Source: Rhodobacteraceae bacterium LMO-JJ12
GTDB lineage: Bacteria > Pseudomonadota > Alphaproteobacteria > Rhodobacterales > Rhodobacteraceae
Assembly: GCA_021555075.1 (NCBI GenBank)
Contig: JAKGBX010000001.1
Span: 682,001-746,000, forward strand
DNA length: 64,000 bases
Direction of reading: 5' to 3'
Positions 16,982-26,136 of this stretch are shown piece after piece. Each line of letters opens with the position of its first letter. Position 1 is the stretch's first letter. Made by a program: the position numbers and the translations under genes. The notes beneath the pieces are model-generated. The model made no database searches. It worked only from the letters and a program-made list of their open reading frames with translations, and had not been told where the DNA came from.

Positions 16982-18829
16982 ATGCAAAGGAGCAAAAAGC
17001 GAGCGAGCGGCGCGATGGAGTTATTCGAGTTTTCCCAGACCGGACAGGCGTTGATCACGTTGGCGGTTGTTGCAGCGATGTTCGTGCTGTTCCTGCGCGA
17101 GGTCTATCCCACGGAAGTAGTTGCGATGTCCGGTGTCGCGGTGCTTTTGATGCTGGGAGTGCTGCCCTATGAGCGGGCACTCGATGTATTGTCGAACCCT
17201 GCGCCCTGGACCATCGCGGCGATGTTCATCGTGATGGGTGCATTGGTGCGCACCGGCGCGCTGGATGCGTTCACACGCTACGCCGATGCCCAGGCGCGCA
17301 CCAATCCCAAGCTGGCGATTGGGTTGTTGTTGGGGTTTGTCATTCTTGCCAGCGCGGTGGTATCGAACACGCCGGTGGTTGTCGTGATGATACCGGTCTT
17401 TGTGCAATTGGCGCGCACGTTGGGAACAAAAGCTTCGAAACTGCTGATCCCGCTCAGCTATGCGGCGATTCTCGGGGGAACGCTGACCCTGATCGGGACA
17501 TCGACGAACCTGTTGGTTGACGGGGTTGCGCGGGCCAGGGGTATGGAGGCGTTTTCGATTTTCGAGGTCACGCCGCTGGGCATCATTCTGGTGATCTGGG
17601 GCATGATCTATCTGCGCTATATCGGGCCCTGGTTGCTGCCCGAGCGCGATAGCATGGCGATGCTTTTGTCGGACCGCTCAAAAATGAAGTTCTTTACCGA
17701 ACTGATGATCCCCACCGATAGCGAGTTGATCGGGCGGGAGGTCACCGATGTGCAGCTTTTCAAACGGTCAGGCGTGCGGTTGATCGACGTGATCCGCGGC
17801 GATGCTTCGCTTCGCCGGGCACTCAAGGGGGTGACGATCGAGCCGGGGGACCGCGTGGTATTGCGCACGCAGATGGCCGAGCTTTTGAGCTTGCAACAGG
17901 ACAAGAACGTCACTGCGGTGGATCAACCGAGCAGGGCCGAGCAGGCAAGCCTTGTGGATCAGGTGAGTTCGGTCGAGACCACCACCGTTGAGGTGCTGAT
18001 CACTCCGGGATGCAAGATGGTCGGGCGGTCGCTTGGCAATCTGCGCCTTCGGCGGCGCTATGGGGTTTATCCGCTGGCGGTGCATCGCAAGAACCAGAAC
18101 ATCGGGCGCCAGCTTGATGATCTGGTGGTGCGGGTGGGAGATACGCTTTTGCTGGAAGGGGCGTTGGCCGATATTCAGCGACTGTCGGTTGATATGGACA
18201 TGGTGGATGTCTCGCAGCCCTCGGTGCGGGCGTTCCGGCGCAGTTATGCGCCGGTGGCGATTGCGGCGCTGGTCGGGCTGGTGGCGCTGGCGGGGTTTGG
18301 CGTGGCGCCGATCTTTTTGTTGGCGATATTGGCGGTCACCCTGGTGTTGGTGACGCGCTGTATTGATGCGGACGAGGCGTTTTCATTTATCGACGGGCGT
18401 CTGTTGGCGTTGATCTTTTCGATGCTGGCGATTGGCGCGGCGTTGGAAGCGTCGGGTGCAGTCACGCTGATCGTTGAGGCGGTGGCGCCTTATCTCATGT
18501 TGCTGCCGGCGGCGTTGATCGTCTGGGCGGTCTATTTGCTGACCAGTGTTCTGACTGAGTTGGTGAGCAACAATGCCGTGGCCGTGGTGGTGACGCCGAT
18601 TGCCATCGGGTTGGCCGAAGCAATGGGGGTGGATCCGCGCCCTTTGGTGGTGGCCGTGATGGTCGCGGCGAGTGCGAGTTTTGCCACGCCGATCGGCTAT
18701 CAGACCAACATGCTGGTTTACGGGCCAGGTGGGTATAAGTTCACTGATTTCCTGCGGGTTGGTGTGCCGCTGAACCTGTCGGTCGGGATATTGGCGAGTG
18801 CGATTATTCCGTTTCTGTGGCCGTTGTGA
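16982..18829 (+). CDS. SLC13-type permease with two TrkA-C (RCK_C) domains
   Basis: A 615-residue inner-membrane transporter. Five or six transmembrane segments (residues 20-215) are followed by two regulatory TrkA-C domains (about 225-305 and 325-405) and a second membrane half (about 420-615). The motif VVSNTPVVVVMIPVFVQLAR in the first half and ELVSNNAVAVVVTPIAIGLA in the second are the paired SNT/SNN signatures of the DASS/CitMHS family. Related proteins carry sulfate, dicarboxylates or other anions; the substrate here is open. ATG at 16982 has AGGT upstream. ATG at 17015 gives a more family-like N-terminus but lacks a clear RBS. Confidence 0.85.
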   Translation: MQRSKKRASGAMELFEFSQTGQALITLAVVAAMFVLFLREVYPTEVVAMSGVAVLLMLGVLPYERALDVLSNPAPWTIAAMFIVMGALVRTGALDAFTRYADAQARTNPKLAIGLLLGFVILASAVVSNTPVVVVMIPVFVQLARTLGTKASKLLIPLSYAAILGGTLTLIGTSTNLLVDGVARARGMEAFSIFEVTPLGIILVIWGMIYLRYIGPWLLPERDSMAMLLSDRSKMKFFTELMIPTDSELIGREVTDVQLFKRSGVRLIDVIRGDASLRRALKGVTIEPGDRVVLRTQMAELLSLQQDKNVTAVDQPSRAEQASLVDQVSSVETTTVEVLITPGCKMVGRSLGNLRLRRRYGVYPLAVHRKNQNIGRQLDDLVVRVGDTLLLEGALADIQRLSVDMDMVDVSQPSVRAFRRSYAPVAIAALVGLVALAGFGVAPIFLLAILAVTLVLVTRCIDADEAFSFIDGRLLALIFSMLAIGAALEASGAVTLIVEAVAPYLMLLPAALIVWAVYLLTSVLTELVSNNAVAVVVTPIAIGLAEAMGVDPRPLVVAVMVAASASFATPIGYQTNMLVYGPGGYKFTDFLRVGVPLNLSVGILASAIIPFLWPL

Positions 18830-18905
18830 GAAAGAAAATTGGGTGCCTTATTTCTGCGCAGTTTCGTGCGGGCATAGAAAAAACAGGTGTCCGAGGCCGG
18901 TAAAG

Positions 18906-18923
18906 TTTGACTGGACGGTCAAA
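18906..18923. promoter_or_regulatory. Palindrome resembling a RutR operator
   Basis: TTTGAC-TGGACG-GTCAAA is a perfect 6-bp inverted repeat, 80 bases before the BMP binding-protein start. The E. coli RutR consensus is TTGACCANNTGGTCAA; the inner TTGACTGGACGGTCAA here agrees at 11 of the 14 defined positions. RutR-type TetR regulators control pyrimidine and purine use, which matches the operon behind it. The left half also reads as a -35-like TTGACT, so repression by occlusion is possible. Confidence 0.55.
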
Positions 18924-19002
18924 TTCGGGAAGTCTGAGATGCACGAAGAAACCGAGCCTGCACCTTGTTATCGGGAGTGTAGGCCAATCAGGGGGATATA
19001 AT

Positions 19003-19992
19003 ATGTCACGCACAATGATGACGCGGCGGCTGGTTCTGGCCGCGACGAGTGCGCTGGGCCTCGCTTTGGCGACCGGGGTATCGGCGGCCGAAAAAGTTAA
19101 GGTGGCGGCGATCTATACGCTGCCGGTCGAGCAACAATGGATCAGCCGGGTTCATCTGGCGCTGAACACAGCTGCTGAGCGCGGCGATATTGATTATGTT
19201 TTCTCGGAGAATGTGGCGAATACCGACTATGAGCGTGTGATGCGCGAATATGCCGAAGCGGGTCATCAGTTGATCGTCGGCGAGGTGTTTGGACTTGAGC
19301 GTGCGGCGCGCAAGGTGGCCAAGGATTATCCCGATACCGGGTTTTTGATGGGGTCAAGCTTTGGCCCGGTTGCGCCGAATTTCAGCGTGTTTGACAACTG
19401 GATTCACGAGCCGTCCTATCTGACCGGGATGATCGCGGGCGAAATGACCGAGAGCAATACCATCGGCATGATCGGCGGTTATGCGATCCCCGAGGTCAAC
19501 CGGCTGATGAATGCGTTCATGGATGGCGCGCGGGCGGTGAACCCTGAAGTGAAGTTTTTCGTGAACTTCATCGATAGTTGGTATGATCCGCCCAAAGCCA
19601 AGGAGAGCGCGTTTGCGATGATGGATGCGGGCGCGGACATTATGTATGCCGAGCGCTTTGGCGTGTCGGATGCCGCCGTTGAGCGCGGTGTGAAGGCGAT
19701 TGGCAACGTGATCGACACCTCGGGCGATTATCCCGAGACAATCCTCACCTCGGCGCTGTGGCATATGGAGCCGACGATTGATCGCGCCATTGCGGCGGTT
19801 GCGGGCGGTAGCTTTGAGGCGGCGGATTACGGCCAGTTCAGCTTTATGGGCTATGGCGGTGGATCGCTTGTGGCTGACGAGGCGCTGGTGCCTGCGGATG
19901 TGATGAAAGCCGTGAAGGAAAAGGAGGCAGAGATTCTCGACGGGCTGTTCAGGGTCAACGTGAACGACGCCGCGCCGGTTTCTGACGGCTAA
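19003..19992 (+). CDS. BMP family ABC transporter substrate-binding protein
   Basis: A 329-residue periplasmic binding protein of the Bmp/PnrA type, which typically binds nucleosides or nucleobases. A signal peptide covers about residues 1-27 (TMMTRRLVLAATSALGLALA, then VSAAEK). The body has KVAAIYTLPVEQQW and the TGMIAGEMTESNTIGMIGGY stretch around residue 145, typical of Bmp proteins. The ATG at 19003 is preceded by CAGGGGG eight bases away; the longer open frame from 18907 would lack the signal peptide and cross the operator. First gene of a five-gene operon. Confidence 0.9.
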   Translation: MSRTMMTRRLVLAATSALGLALATGVSAAEKVKVAAIYTLPVEQQWISRVHLALNTAAERGDIDYVFSENVANTDYERVMREYAEAGHQLIVGEVFGLERAARKVAKDYPDTGFLMGSSFGPVAPNFSVFDNWIHEPSYLTGMIAGEMTESNTIGMIGGYAIPEVNRLMNAFMDGARAVNPEVKFFVNFIDSWYDPPKAKESAFAMMDAGADIMYAERFGVSDAAVERGVKAIGNVIDTSGDYPETILTSALWHMEPTIDRAIAAVAGGSFEAADYGQFSFMGYGGGSLVADEALVPADVMKAVKEKEAEILDGLFRVNVNDAAPVSDG

Positions 19993-20001
19993 GGAAATGA
20001 G

Positions 20002-20025
20002 GCCCCGGATCGTTTGGTTCGGGGC
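20002..20025 (+). terminator. Intra-operon hairpin after the binding-protein gene
   Basis: GCCCCGGA (20002-20009) pairs with TTCGGGGC (20018-20025) around an eight-base loop, with one G-T pair. No T-run follows. It sits 10 bases after the binding-protein stop and 12 bases before the ATPase start. Such hairpins often stabilise the upstream mRNA or partly attenuate transcription, giving more binding protein than membrane parts. Confidence 0.55.
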
Positions 20026-20037
20026 TTCGCTTATCAG

Positions 20038-21567
20038 ATGACAAATCCCCCTGTTCTCTCATTGCGCGGCATGACCAAGCGGTTCGGTTCGGTTGTGGCG
20101 GCGGATGCGATTGATCTTGATCTTGCACGCGGCGAGGTTTTGGCCCTGTTGGGTGAAAACGGCGCGGGCAAGACCACGTTGATGAATATGCTGTTCGGGC
20201 AGTATTTGCCTGATGAGGGCGGTGTGCATGTCTGGGATGACAGTGGCGTTGAGCGGATTTTGCCGCCCGGTCAGCCACAGGCCGCGATTGATGCGCGCAT
20301 TGGCATGGTGCATCAGCATTTCACGCTGGCCGAGAACCTGAGCGTTCTAGATAGCGTGCTGCTCGGCACCGAAAGCCTGTTCAGCCCGTTTCGCAAGCGG
20401 GGCGCGGCGCGTGATAAGCTGCAAGCCCTGATGGATAGTTCGGGGTTGAATGTGCCACTGGATGCGCGAATTGGCGATCTTTCGGTGGGTGAGCGGCAGC
20501 GGGTCGAGATTTTGAAGGCTCTTTACCGGGATGTAAGGATTTTGGTGTTGGATGAGCCGACCGCCGTGTTGACGCCGCAGGAGGCAGACACGTTGTTCGC
20601 GGCGGTGCGCGGAATGGTCGATAACGGGCTGTCGGTGATTTTCATCTCGCACAAGCTGCGCGAGGTGTTGGCGTTCTCAGACCGGATTGCGGTGTTGCGC
20701 CATGGCAAGAAGACCGGCGAAATGGTGACGGCCGAGGCGGATGCGGCCATGATTATTCGCATGATGGTGGGCGAGGATCACGCCAGCCCTACGCGAGAGG
20801 CGGGCAGCCCCGGAGATGTTGTGCTGACCATGAAGAACGTGAGCGTGGCACCGGGCAAGGAGATGCGTGCGCTTCGCGATGTGTCACTGGCGCTTCGTGG
20901 TGGCGAGATTATCGGGATTGCGGGCGTGTCGGGTAATGGGCAGAGCGCGTTTGCGCAATTGCTTTCCGGGCTAATCGTGCCACAAGCGGGCGAGATCGAG
21001 ATCGGCGGCGTGGTGCGGCGCAAACTGACCCCCAAGGACGCGTTGAAGGCCGGAATTGGGCGGATACCCGAGGACCGCCATCACGATGGTGTGGTGGGGG
21101 CCTTGAGCGTGGCGGAAAATCTGGTGATGGAGCGGCTGGACGCGCCGGACGTGTCGCGTGCCGGGTTCCTGCGCAAGGGTGAGATTGCGCGTCATGCCGA
21201 GGCGTTGTGCAAGCAATATGATGTGCGCGGGCCGGGGATTGAAGCGGAAGCCAAGCTGTTGTCAGGTGGCAATATTCAGAAGCTGATTTTGGCGCGGGTG
21301 CTGGAGAACAGTCCGGGCATTATTCTGGCGAACCAGCCGACGAGGGGGCTGGATTTTCGCGCAGCGGCAGAGGTGTCGCGACGATTGCTTGAAGCGCGCG
21401 CGCGCGGCGCGGGTGTTATCCTGATTTCTGAGGATTTGGACGAGGTTTTGTCATTGGCTGATCGGATTTGCGTGATGCATGACGGGCATTTGGTGGAAAC
21501 GGCAAGCCGGGACCGTGCAGAGATCGGGTATTTGATGGCCGGACAGAAGCCGGGGGATGCGGCATGA
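20038..21567 (+). CDS. Nucleoside-type ABC transporter ATP-binding protein (two ATPase domains)
   Basis: A 509-residue RbsA/NupO-like duplicated ATPase. First domain: Walker A GENGAGKTT near residue 39, signature LSVGERQRVEILKAL near 150, Walker B ILVLDEPTAVLT. Second domain: a degenerate Walker A GVSGNGQSA near 303, signature LLSGGNIQKLILARVL near 410, and IILANQPTRGLD. The weak second Walker A is normal in this subfamily. It energises uptake together with the two permeases that follow. ATG at 20038 begins the conserved part; the stop overlaps the next start by four bases (ATGA). Confidence 0.94.
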   Translation: MTNPPVLSLRGMTKRFGSVVAADAIDLDLARGEVLALLGENGAGKTTLMNMLFGQYLPDEGGVHVWDDSGVERILPPGQPQAAIDARIGMVHQHFTLAENLSVLDSVLLGTESLFSPFRKRGAARDKLQALMDSSGLNVPLDARIGDLSVGERQRVEILKALYRDVRILVLDEPTAVLTPQEADTLFAAVRGMVDNGLSVIFISHKLREVLAFSDRIAVLRHGKKTGEMVTAEADAAMIIRMMVGEDHASPTREAGSPGDVVLTMKNVSVAPGKEMRALRDVSLALRGGEIIGIAGVSGNGQSAFAQLLSGLIVPQAGEIEIGGVVRRKLTPKDALKAGIGRIPEDRHHDGVVGALSVAENLVMERLDAPDVSRAGFLRKGEIARHAEALCKQYDVRGPGIEAEAKLLSGGNIQKLILARVLENSPGIILANQPTRGLDFRAAAEVSRRLLEARARGAGVILISEDLDEVLSLADRICVMHDGHLVETASRDRAEIGYLMAGQKPGDAA

Positions 21568-22631
21568 TCGAGATTGTGCCGAGAGAGAATGTGTCGCGCG
21601 GGATGCAGGCCCTGGTGCCGGTGATTGCGGCGGTGGTGGCGCTTTTGCTGGCGGCGATCCCGCTCTGGGCGGCGGGGGCGCCGGTGATTCCGTCCTATGC
21701 AGAGATGTTCAAGGGCGTGTTCGGGTCGATGTTCACCTTTACCGAGATGCTGACGCGGGCGACGCCGCTTATCTTTACCGGGTTGGCGGCGGCGGTGGCG
21801 TTTCGCGCGCGGCTCTGGAATATCGGGGCGGAGGGGCAGTTGTATCTGGGCGCGTTGGCCGCCGTTTGGGTCGGGACAGGGATGTTTGACGGTCCGCCAA
21901 TGTTGATGATCCCGCTGGTGGTTTTGGCGGGGGCGGTTGCAGGTGGGTTGGGCATGCTTTTTCCTGCCGTTTTGAAGGTGCGGTTTGGAGCGGATGAGGT
22001 TGTGACCTCGTTGCTGCTCAATTTCATCGTGCTGATCTTTGTGCAGATGATGCTGGAAGGGGCGTTCAAGGATCCTATGGGATTGGGCTGGCCGCAATCG
22101 GCGCCGATTGTGGATAACGCTGTGCTGCCGCAACTTCTTCCCAGAATGCGGATTCATGGCGGTTTCTTGATTGCCATCGTGCTGGCGTTGATCGCGTGGG
22201 TGGTGATGAGCAAGACCGTTTGGGGTTTGCGCCTGCGGGCGGTGGGCGAAAACCGGGCGGCGGCGAGGCATGCGGGGCTTGGGGTGAACAAGGTTTATCT
22301 CACCGTTGCGCTGGCGTCTGGTGGGCTGGCAGGCCTCGCGGGCGTGAGCGAGGTGGCCGGGTTGAAAGGGTATCTGACCGCGGATTTGTCGCCGGGGTTT
22401 GGCTATACCGGGATTATCGTGGCGATGCTGGCGCGGCTTAATCCGGCGGGTGTGGTTCTGGCGGCGCTCTATGTGGCGAGCGTATTTGTCGGGGCTGATA
22501 GCATGAGCCGGGCGATGGGTGTGTCGAGTTTCTTGGCCGATCTGACAGTTTCGATGTCGTTGATTTGTGTGCTCTTGGGCAGCTTTTTCGTGAGCTTCCG
22601 GTTGCAATTTGCGCGGGGGCCAGCGGCATGA
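21564..22631 (+). CDS. Nucleoside-type ABC transporter permease 1
   Basis: A 355-residue inner-membrane permease of the BPD_transp_2 (branched-chain/ribose) fold, with about nine hydrophobic segments from residue 13 onward. The ALLLNFIVLIFVQ-like region and the coupling segment KTVWGLRLRAVGENRAAARHAGL (around residue 215) are typical of Bmp-transporter permeases. It overlaps both neighbours by four bases, so the operon is tightly coupled. Confidence 0.92.
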   Translation: MIEIVPRENVSRGMQALVPVIAAVVALLLAAIPLWAAGAPVIPSYAEMFKGVFGSMFTFTEMLTRATPLIFTGLAAAVAFRARLWNIGAEGQLYLGALAAVWVGTGMFDGPPMLMIPLVVLAGAVAGGLGMLFPAVLKVRFGADEVVTSLLLNFIVLIFVQMMLEGAFKDPMGLGWPQSAPIVDNAVLPQLLPRMRIHGGFLIAIVLALIAWVVMSKTVWGLRLRAVGENRAAARHAGLGVNKVYLTVALASGGLAGLAGVSEVAGLKGYLTADLSPGFGYTGIIVAMLARLNPAGVVLAALYVASVFVGADSMSRAMGVSSFLADLTVSMSLICVLLGSFFVSFRLQFARGPAA

Positions 22632-23572
22632 TGGATATTCTCAATATTTTCCTGAGCGAGAGTTTTTGGGCGGCGAGTTTGCGGATTGCGTCGCCGTTGA
22701 TTTTTGGCGTTTTGGGCGCGCTTTTGTGCGAGCGGGCCGGGGTGTTGAACCTCGGGATTGAGGGGATTTTCGTGGTCGGTGCGATGACCGGCTGGATGGC
22801 CGTGTGGCTGGGCGCGGGGCTTTGGGGCGGTGTGTTGATTGCGGCGTTGTCTGGGGCGCTGTTCGGGCTGTTTCATGCCATTTTGACGGTGCCTTTGGGG
22901 TTGTCGCAGCATGTTTCAGGGCTTGGAATAACGCTGTTTGCCACCTCGGTGGCGAGTTTTACCTATCGCACGGCGCTGCCGCAGGTGAGTTCGCCGCCAC
23001 GGATTGAGCCGTTTCGCGCGCTGGATATTCCGGTGCTGAGCGATCTGCCGTTTGTCGGGCCGGTGTTGTTTCAACAAACGGCGCTGACGTGGCTGGCGTT
23101 GCTCATGGTCGTGGTGGTTTGGTGGGTCTTGAACCGAACCGCGCTGGGTGTGGCGATCAAGGCGGTGGGCGACAGCCCGGATGCGGTGAACGCGCAGGGG
23201 CTATCGGTAATGAAGTTGCGCATGGGGGCGGTTGTGGCCGGATCGGCCTTGATGGCGCTGGGCGGGGCGTTTTTGACGATGAGCGCGTTTGATGCGTTTT
23301 TCTTCGGGATGGTGAACGGGCGCGGCTGGATCTGTATTGCATTGGTGATTTTCGCCAGTTGGCAGCCGGGCAAGGCGCTCTTTGGGGCGCTATTGTTCGG
23401 GATGTTTGATGCGTTGCAGGTGCGGTTGCAGACCGAGACGGGGGCGTTCATTCCGGGGCAGGTGTTCTTGATGATGCCCTATATCCTGTCGATCATCGCG
23501 CTGGTGATCGTGGCGAGGAAGGCGGATTATCCACGCGCGTTGTTGGTGCCGTGGCGGAAGGGGCAGAGATAA
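22628..23572 (+). CDS. Nucleoside-type ABC transporter permease 2
   Basis: A 314-residue partner permease of the same fold. The NLGIEGIFVVGAMTGWMA motif near residue 40 and RTALGVAIKAVGDSPDAVNA near 186 (cytoplasmic coupling helix) are characteristic. The start ATGATG overlaps the previous TGA; the second ATG three bases later is an alternative. The stop codon overlaps the start of the amidohydrolase gene (TAATG). Confidence 0.92.
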   Translation: MMDILNIFLSESFWAASLRIASPLIFGVLGALLCERAGVLNLGIEGIFVVGAMTGWMAVWLGAGLWGGVLIAALSGALFGLFHAILTVPLGLSQHVSGLGITLFATSVASFTYRTALPQVSSPPRIEPFRALDIPVLSDLPFVGPVLFQQTALTWLALLMVVVVWWVLNRTALGVAIKAVGDSPDAVNAQGLSVMKLRMGAVVAGSALMALGGAFLTMSAFDAFFFGMVNGRGWICIALVIFASWQPGKALFGALLFGMFDALQVRLQTETGAFIPGQVFLMMPYILSIIALVIVARKADYPRALLVPWRKGQR

Positions 23573-24843
23573 TGGTCGATCTGTTGGTGAAAAATGCCGT
23601 TTTGAAGGACGGCAGCGCGGTGGATATTGCCTGTGATGCGGGTGTGATTGTCGGGGTTGAGCCGGGGATTGAGGCCGAAGCTGGCGAGGTGATTGATGCG
23701 GGCGGTTGTTTGGTGGCGCCGCCGTTTGTTGACCCGCATTTTCACATGGATGCGACGCTGAGCCTTGGGCGGCCACGGATGAATGTGTCGGGCACGCTTT
23801 TGGAGGGTATTGCGCTCTGGGGGGAATTGAAGCCGTTGCAAACGGTGGATGAAATTGTCGAGCGGGCGCTGAACTATTGCGATCTGGCGGTGGCGCAGGG
23901 GATCGGCGCGATCCGTAGCCATGTCGATACCTGTGACGATGAATTGAAGGGGGTTGAGGCGCTTCTGGAGGTGCGTGAGCAGGTGAAGGATTACCTTGAT
24001 CTGCAATTGGTGGCGTTCCCGCAGGATGGGGTTTTGCGCGACCCTACGGCGATGGAAAACACGATCCGCGCGCTTGATATGGGTGTTGATGTGGTGGGGG
24101 GTATCCCGCATTTTGAGCGGACCATGGCGGATGGAGCGCAATCGGTTACGGTGCTCTGCGAGATTGCGGCGGAGCGCGGGTTGATGGTGGATATGCATTG
24201 CGATGAGAGCGATGACCCGATGAGCCGCCATGTTGAAACGCTGGCTTATGAGACGCAAAGGCTGGGCTTGCAGGGGCGGGTGACAGGGAGCCATCTGACG
24301 TCGATGCATTCGATGGACAATTATTATGTCTCGAAACTGATCCCGCTGATGGTGGAGGCGGGGCTGCATGCGGTTCCCAATCCGGTGATCAACATCATGT
24401 TGCAGGGGCGCCATGACACATACCCCAAGCGGCGTGGGCTGACGCGGGTGCGCGAGCTGCGTGATGCGGGGATTTGTGTGGGTTTTGGGCAGGATTGCAT
24501 GCGTGATCCTTGGTATTCGCTGAGCCGGGCTGACATGTTGGATGTGGCCTGGACCGGGCTGCATGTCGGGCAATTGTCGAGCATGGAGGACATGCGGTGG
24601 TGTTTTGAGGCTGTGACGGAGAATTCGGCACGGATCATGGGGCTGGAGGGATATGGCGTCGCCAAGGGCTGTGCGGCGAATTTCAACATTCTGCACGCGG
24701 GTGATGCGATTGAGGCGATCCGGCTGCGTGCGACGCGTTTGAAGGTTGTCCGGGCGGGCAAGGTGATAGCCGAGACGCCTGCGCCAGTGGCGCAGTTGGA
24801 CCTGCCGGGGCGTGCGGGCTTGGCCGATCCGAAGCTGGCATAG
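23572..24843 (+). CDS. CodA-like cytosine deaminase / amidohydrolase
   Basis: A 423-residue metal-dependent amidohydrolase of the cytosine-deaminase branch. Seen are the metal motif DPHFHMDATLS near residue 61 (HxH), RSHVDTCDDEL near 118, MHCDESDDPMSRHVETLA near 208 and GSHLTSMHSM near 240, with GFGQDCMRDPWY near 305 holding the late Asp. The family includes cytosine, isoguanine and related deaminases. As it is translationally coupled to the transporter genes, the imported compound is probably a nucleobase-like substrate that this enzyme deaminates first. The exact base cannot be read from the sequence. Confidence 0.85.
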   Translation: MVDLLVKNAVLKDGSAVDIACDAGVIVGVEPGIEAEAGEVIDAGGCLVAPPFVDPHFHMDATLSLGRPRMNVSGTLLEGIALWGELKPLQTVDEIVERALNYCDLAVAQGIGAIRSHVDTCDDELKGVEALLEVREQVKDYLDLQLVAFPQDGVLRDPTAMENTIRALDMGVDVVGGIPHFERTMADGAQSVTVLCEIAAERGLMVDMHCDESDDPMSRHVETLAYETQRLGLQGRVTGSHLTSMHSMDNYYVSKLIPLMVEAGLHAVPNPVINIMLQGRHDTYPKRRGLTRVRELRDAGICVGFGQDCMRDPWYSLSRADMLDVAWTGLHVGQLSSMEDMRWCFEAVTENSARIMGLEGYGVAKGCAANFNILHAGDAIEAIRLRATRLKVVRAGKVIAETPAPVAQLDLPGRAGLADPKLA

Positions 24844-24987
24844 GTCGGAATCATGAATTGCAATAGGTCGGCAATTTTTTCTTTTATTCGGGAAAACCTC
24901 CCGTTTTAGGCTTTTCTACATATATTGCTTGCTATGCTGGGCAGGTCGTTTATCGGTTTGCCCCAACGAACGATAAAAAGCAGGCAT

Positions 24988-26028
24988 ATGACAGAGACAT
25001 CCTTTTCCGATCCGTCCCAAAGTGCGCCGGGGCATAGCTCTGGGCGCGAATGGGTGAAGACTTTGGCGCAATATCGCGAACCGCGCACGCTACGCTCGGC
25101 CTTTGAGCTGGGGGTGAGTGTGGTTCCCTTCCTGCTGCTTTGGGTTCTGGCCTGGATGTCGCTTTCGGTGAGCTATTGGCTGACCTTCGGGCTGTCGGTT
25201 GTGAATGCGTTGTTTCTGCTCAGGCTGTTTACCATTCAGCATGATTGCGGGCACGGATCGTTTTTCAAGCATCGCTTGCTGAGTGACTGGATCGGTCGGG
25301 TGATCGGGGTTCTGACGTTGACGCCTTATGATGTTTGGCGCCGGACGCATTCGATCCATCACTCATCGGCGGGAAACCTGGGCAAGCGTGGGGTCGGCGA
25401 TATTCATACAATGACAGTGGCGGAATATAGCGCGCTGCCACGATGGAAACGGCTGCATTATCGGCTTTATCGCAATCCGATTACGCTGTTTGTGTTGGGG
25501 CCAGTCTATATCTTCTTTGTGCAAAACCGGGTGCCTGTGGGCCTGATGAACGGCGCCAAATATTGGGTTAGCGCGATGGCCACGAATATCGTGTTGGTCG
25601 CCGGCCTCTGGGTGATCTGGTATTTTGGCGGATGGGGCGCATTGTTGTTGATCTTTCTGCCGTCGACCCTATTGGCGGCGGCGGCGGGGATGTGGCTTTT
25701 CTATGTGCAGCATCAGTTTGAAGATACCCATTGGAACGCCGAAGAGGATTGGCAATTGCACGATGCGGCGCTCAATGGCAGCTCGCATTATGTTCTGCCC
25801 CAGCCGTTGCAATGGTTCAGCGCGAATATCGGCATTCACCATGTGCACCACCTTTATAGTCGCATTCCGTTTTACCGGTTGACCGAGGTCTTGCGCGATC
25901 AGCCGCTGTTGGCGGCGGCAAATCGGATGACCATCCGCGAGAGCATCGCCTGTGCACGGCTGCATTTGTGGGATGAGCAGAGCCGCAAGCTGTTGTCGTT
26001 TTCGCAGGCGCGCGCGCTTTACGGTTGA
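24988..26028 (+). CDS. Membrane fatty acid desaturase
   Basis: A 346-residue di-iron membrane desaturase. Three His boxes are present: HDCGHGS near residue 87, HSIHHSS near 124, and GIHHVHHL near 284. Four hydrophobic segments lie between and around them. These enzymes introduce double bonds into lipid-bound acyl chains using O2 and ferredoxin or similar donors. ATG at 24988 has CAGG upstream; the frame is open from 24925 without a better start. Stands alone, with 144 gene-free bases before it. Confidence 0.9.
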   Translation: MTETSFSDPSQSAPGHSSGREWVKTLAQYREPRTLRSAFELGVSVVPFLLLWVLAWMSLSVSYWLTFGLSVVNALFLLRLFTIQHDCGHGSFFKHRLLSDWIGRVIGVLTLTPYDVWRRTHSIHHSSAGNLGKRGVGDIHTMTVAEYSALPRWKRLHYRLYRNPITLFVLGPVYIFFVQNRVPVGLMNGAKYWVSAMATNIVLVAGLWVIWYFGGWGALLLIFLPSTLLAAAAGMWLFYVQHQFEDTHWNAEEDWQLHDAALNGSSHYVLPQPLQWFSANIGIHHVHHLYSRIPFYRLTEVLRDQPLLAAANRMTIRESIACARLHLWDEQSRKLLSFSQARALYG

Positions 26029-26136
26029 TGCCGGCGGGGGAACTCCACGCTGAGTGCCACGCGCGAACTTCGTGTCTTTCTTGTCAAACCCATGATCAGG
26101 TGATCTGCTGAGCCTTGCAAATGCGAGGAGGGCGGA

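Noticed and set aside
16777-17058. 93-codon minus-strand frame upstream of the permease.
   Set aside because: No ribosome-binding site, overlaps the permease start and the diverged repeat element, and the product is Arg/Cys-rich without motifs.
21276-22607. 443-codon minus-strand frame across the ATPase and permease genes.
   Set aside because: His/Arg/Pro-rich composition and complete overlap with well-supported transporter genes show that it is an antisense artefact.
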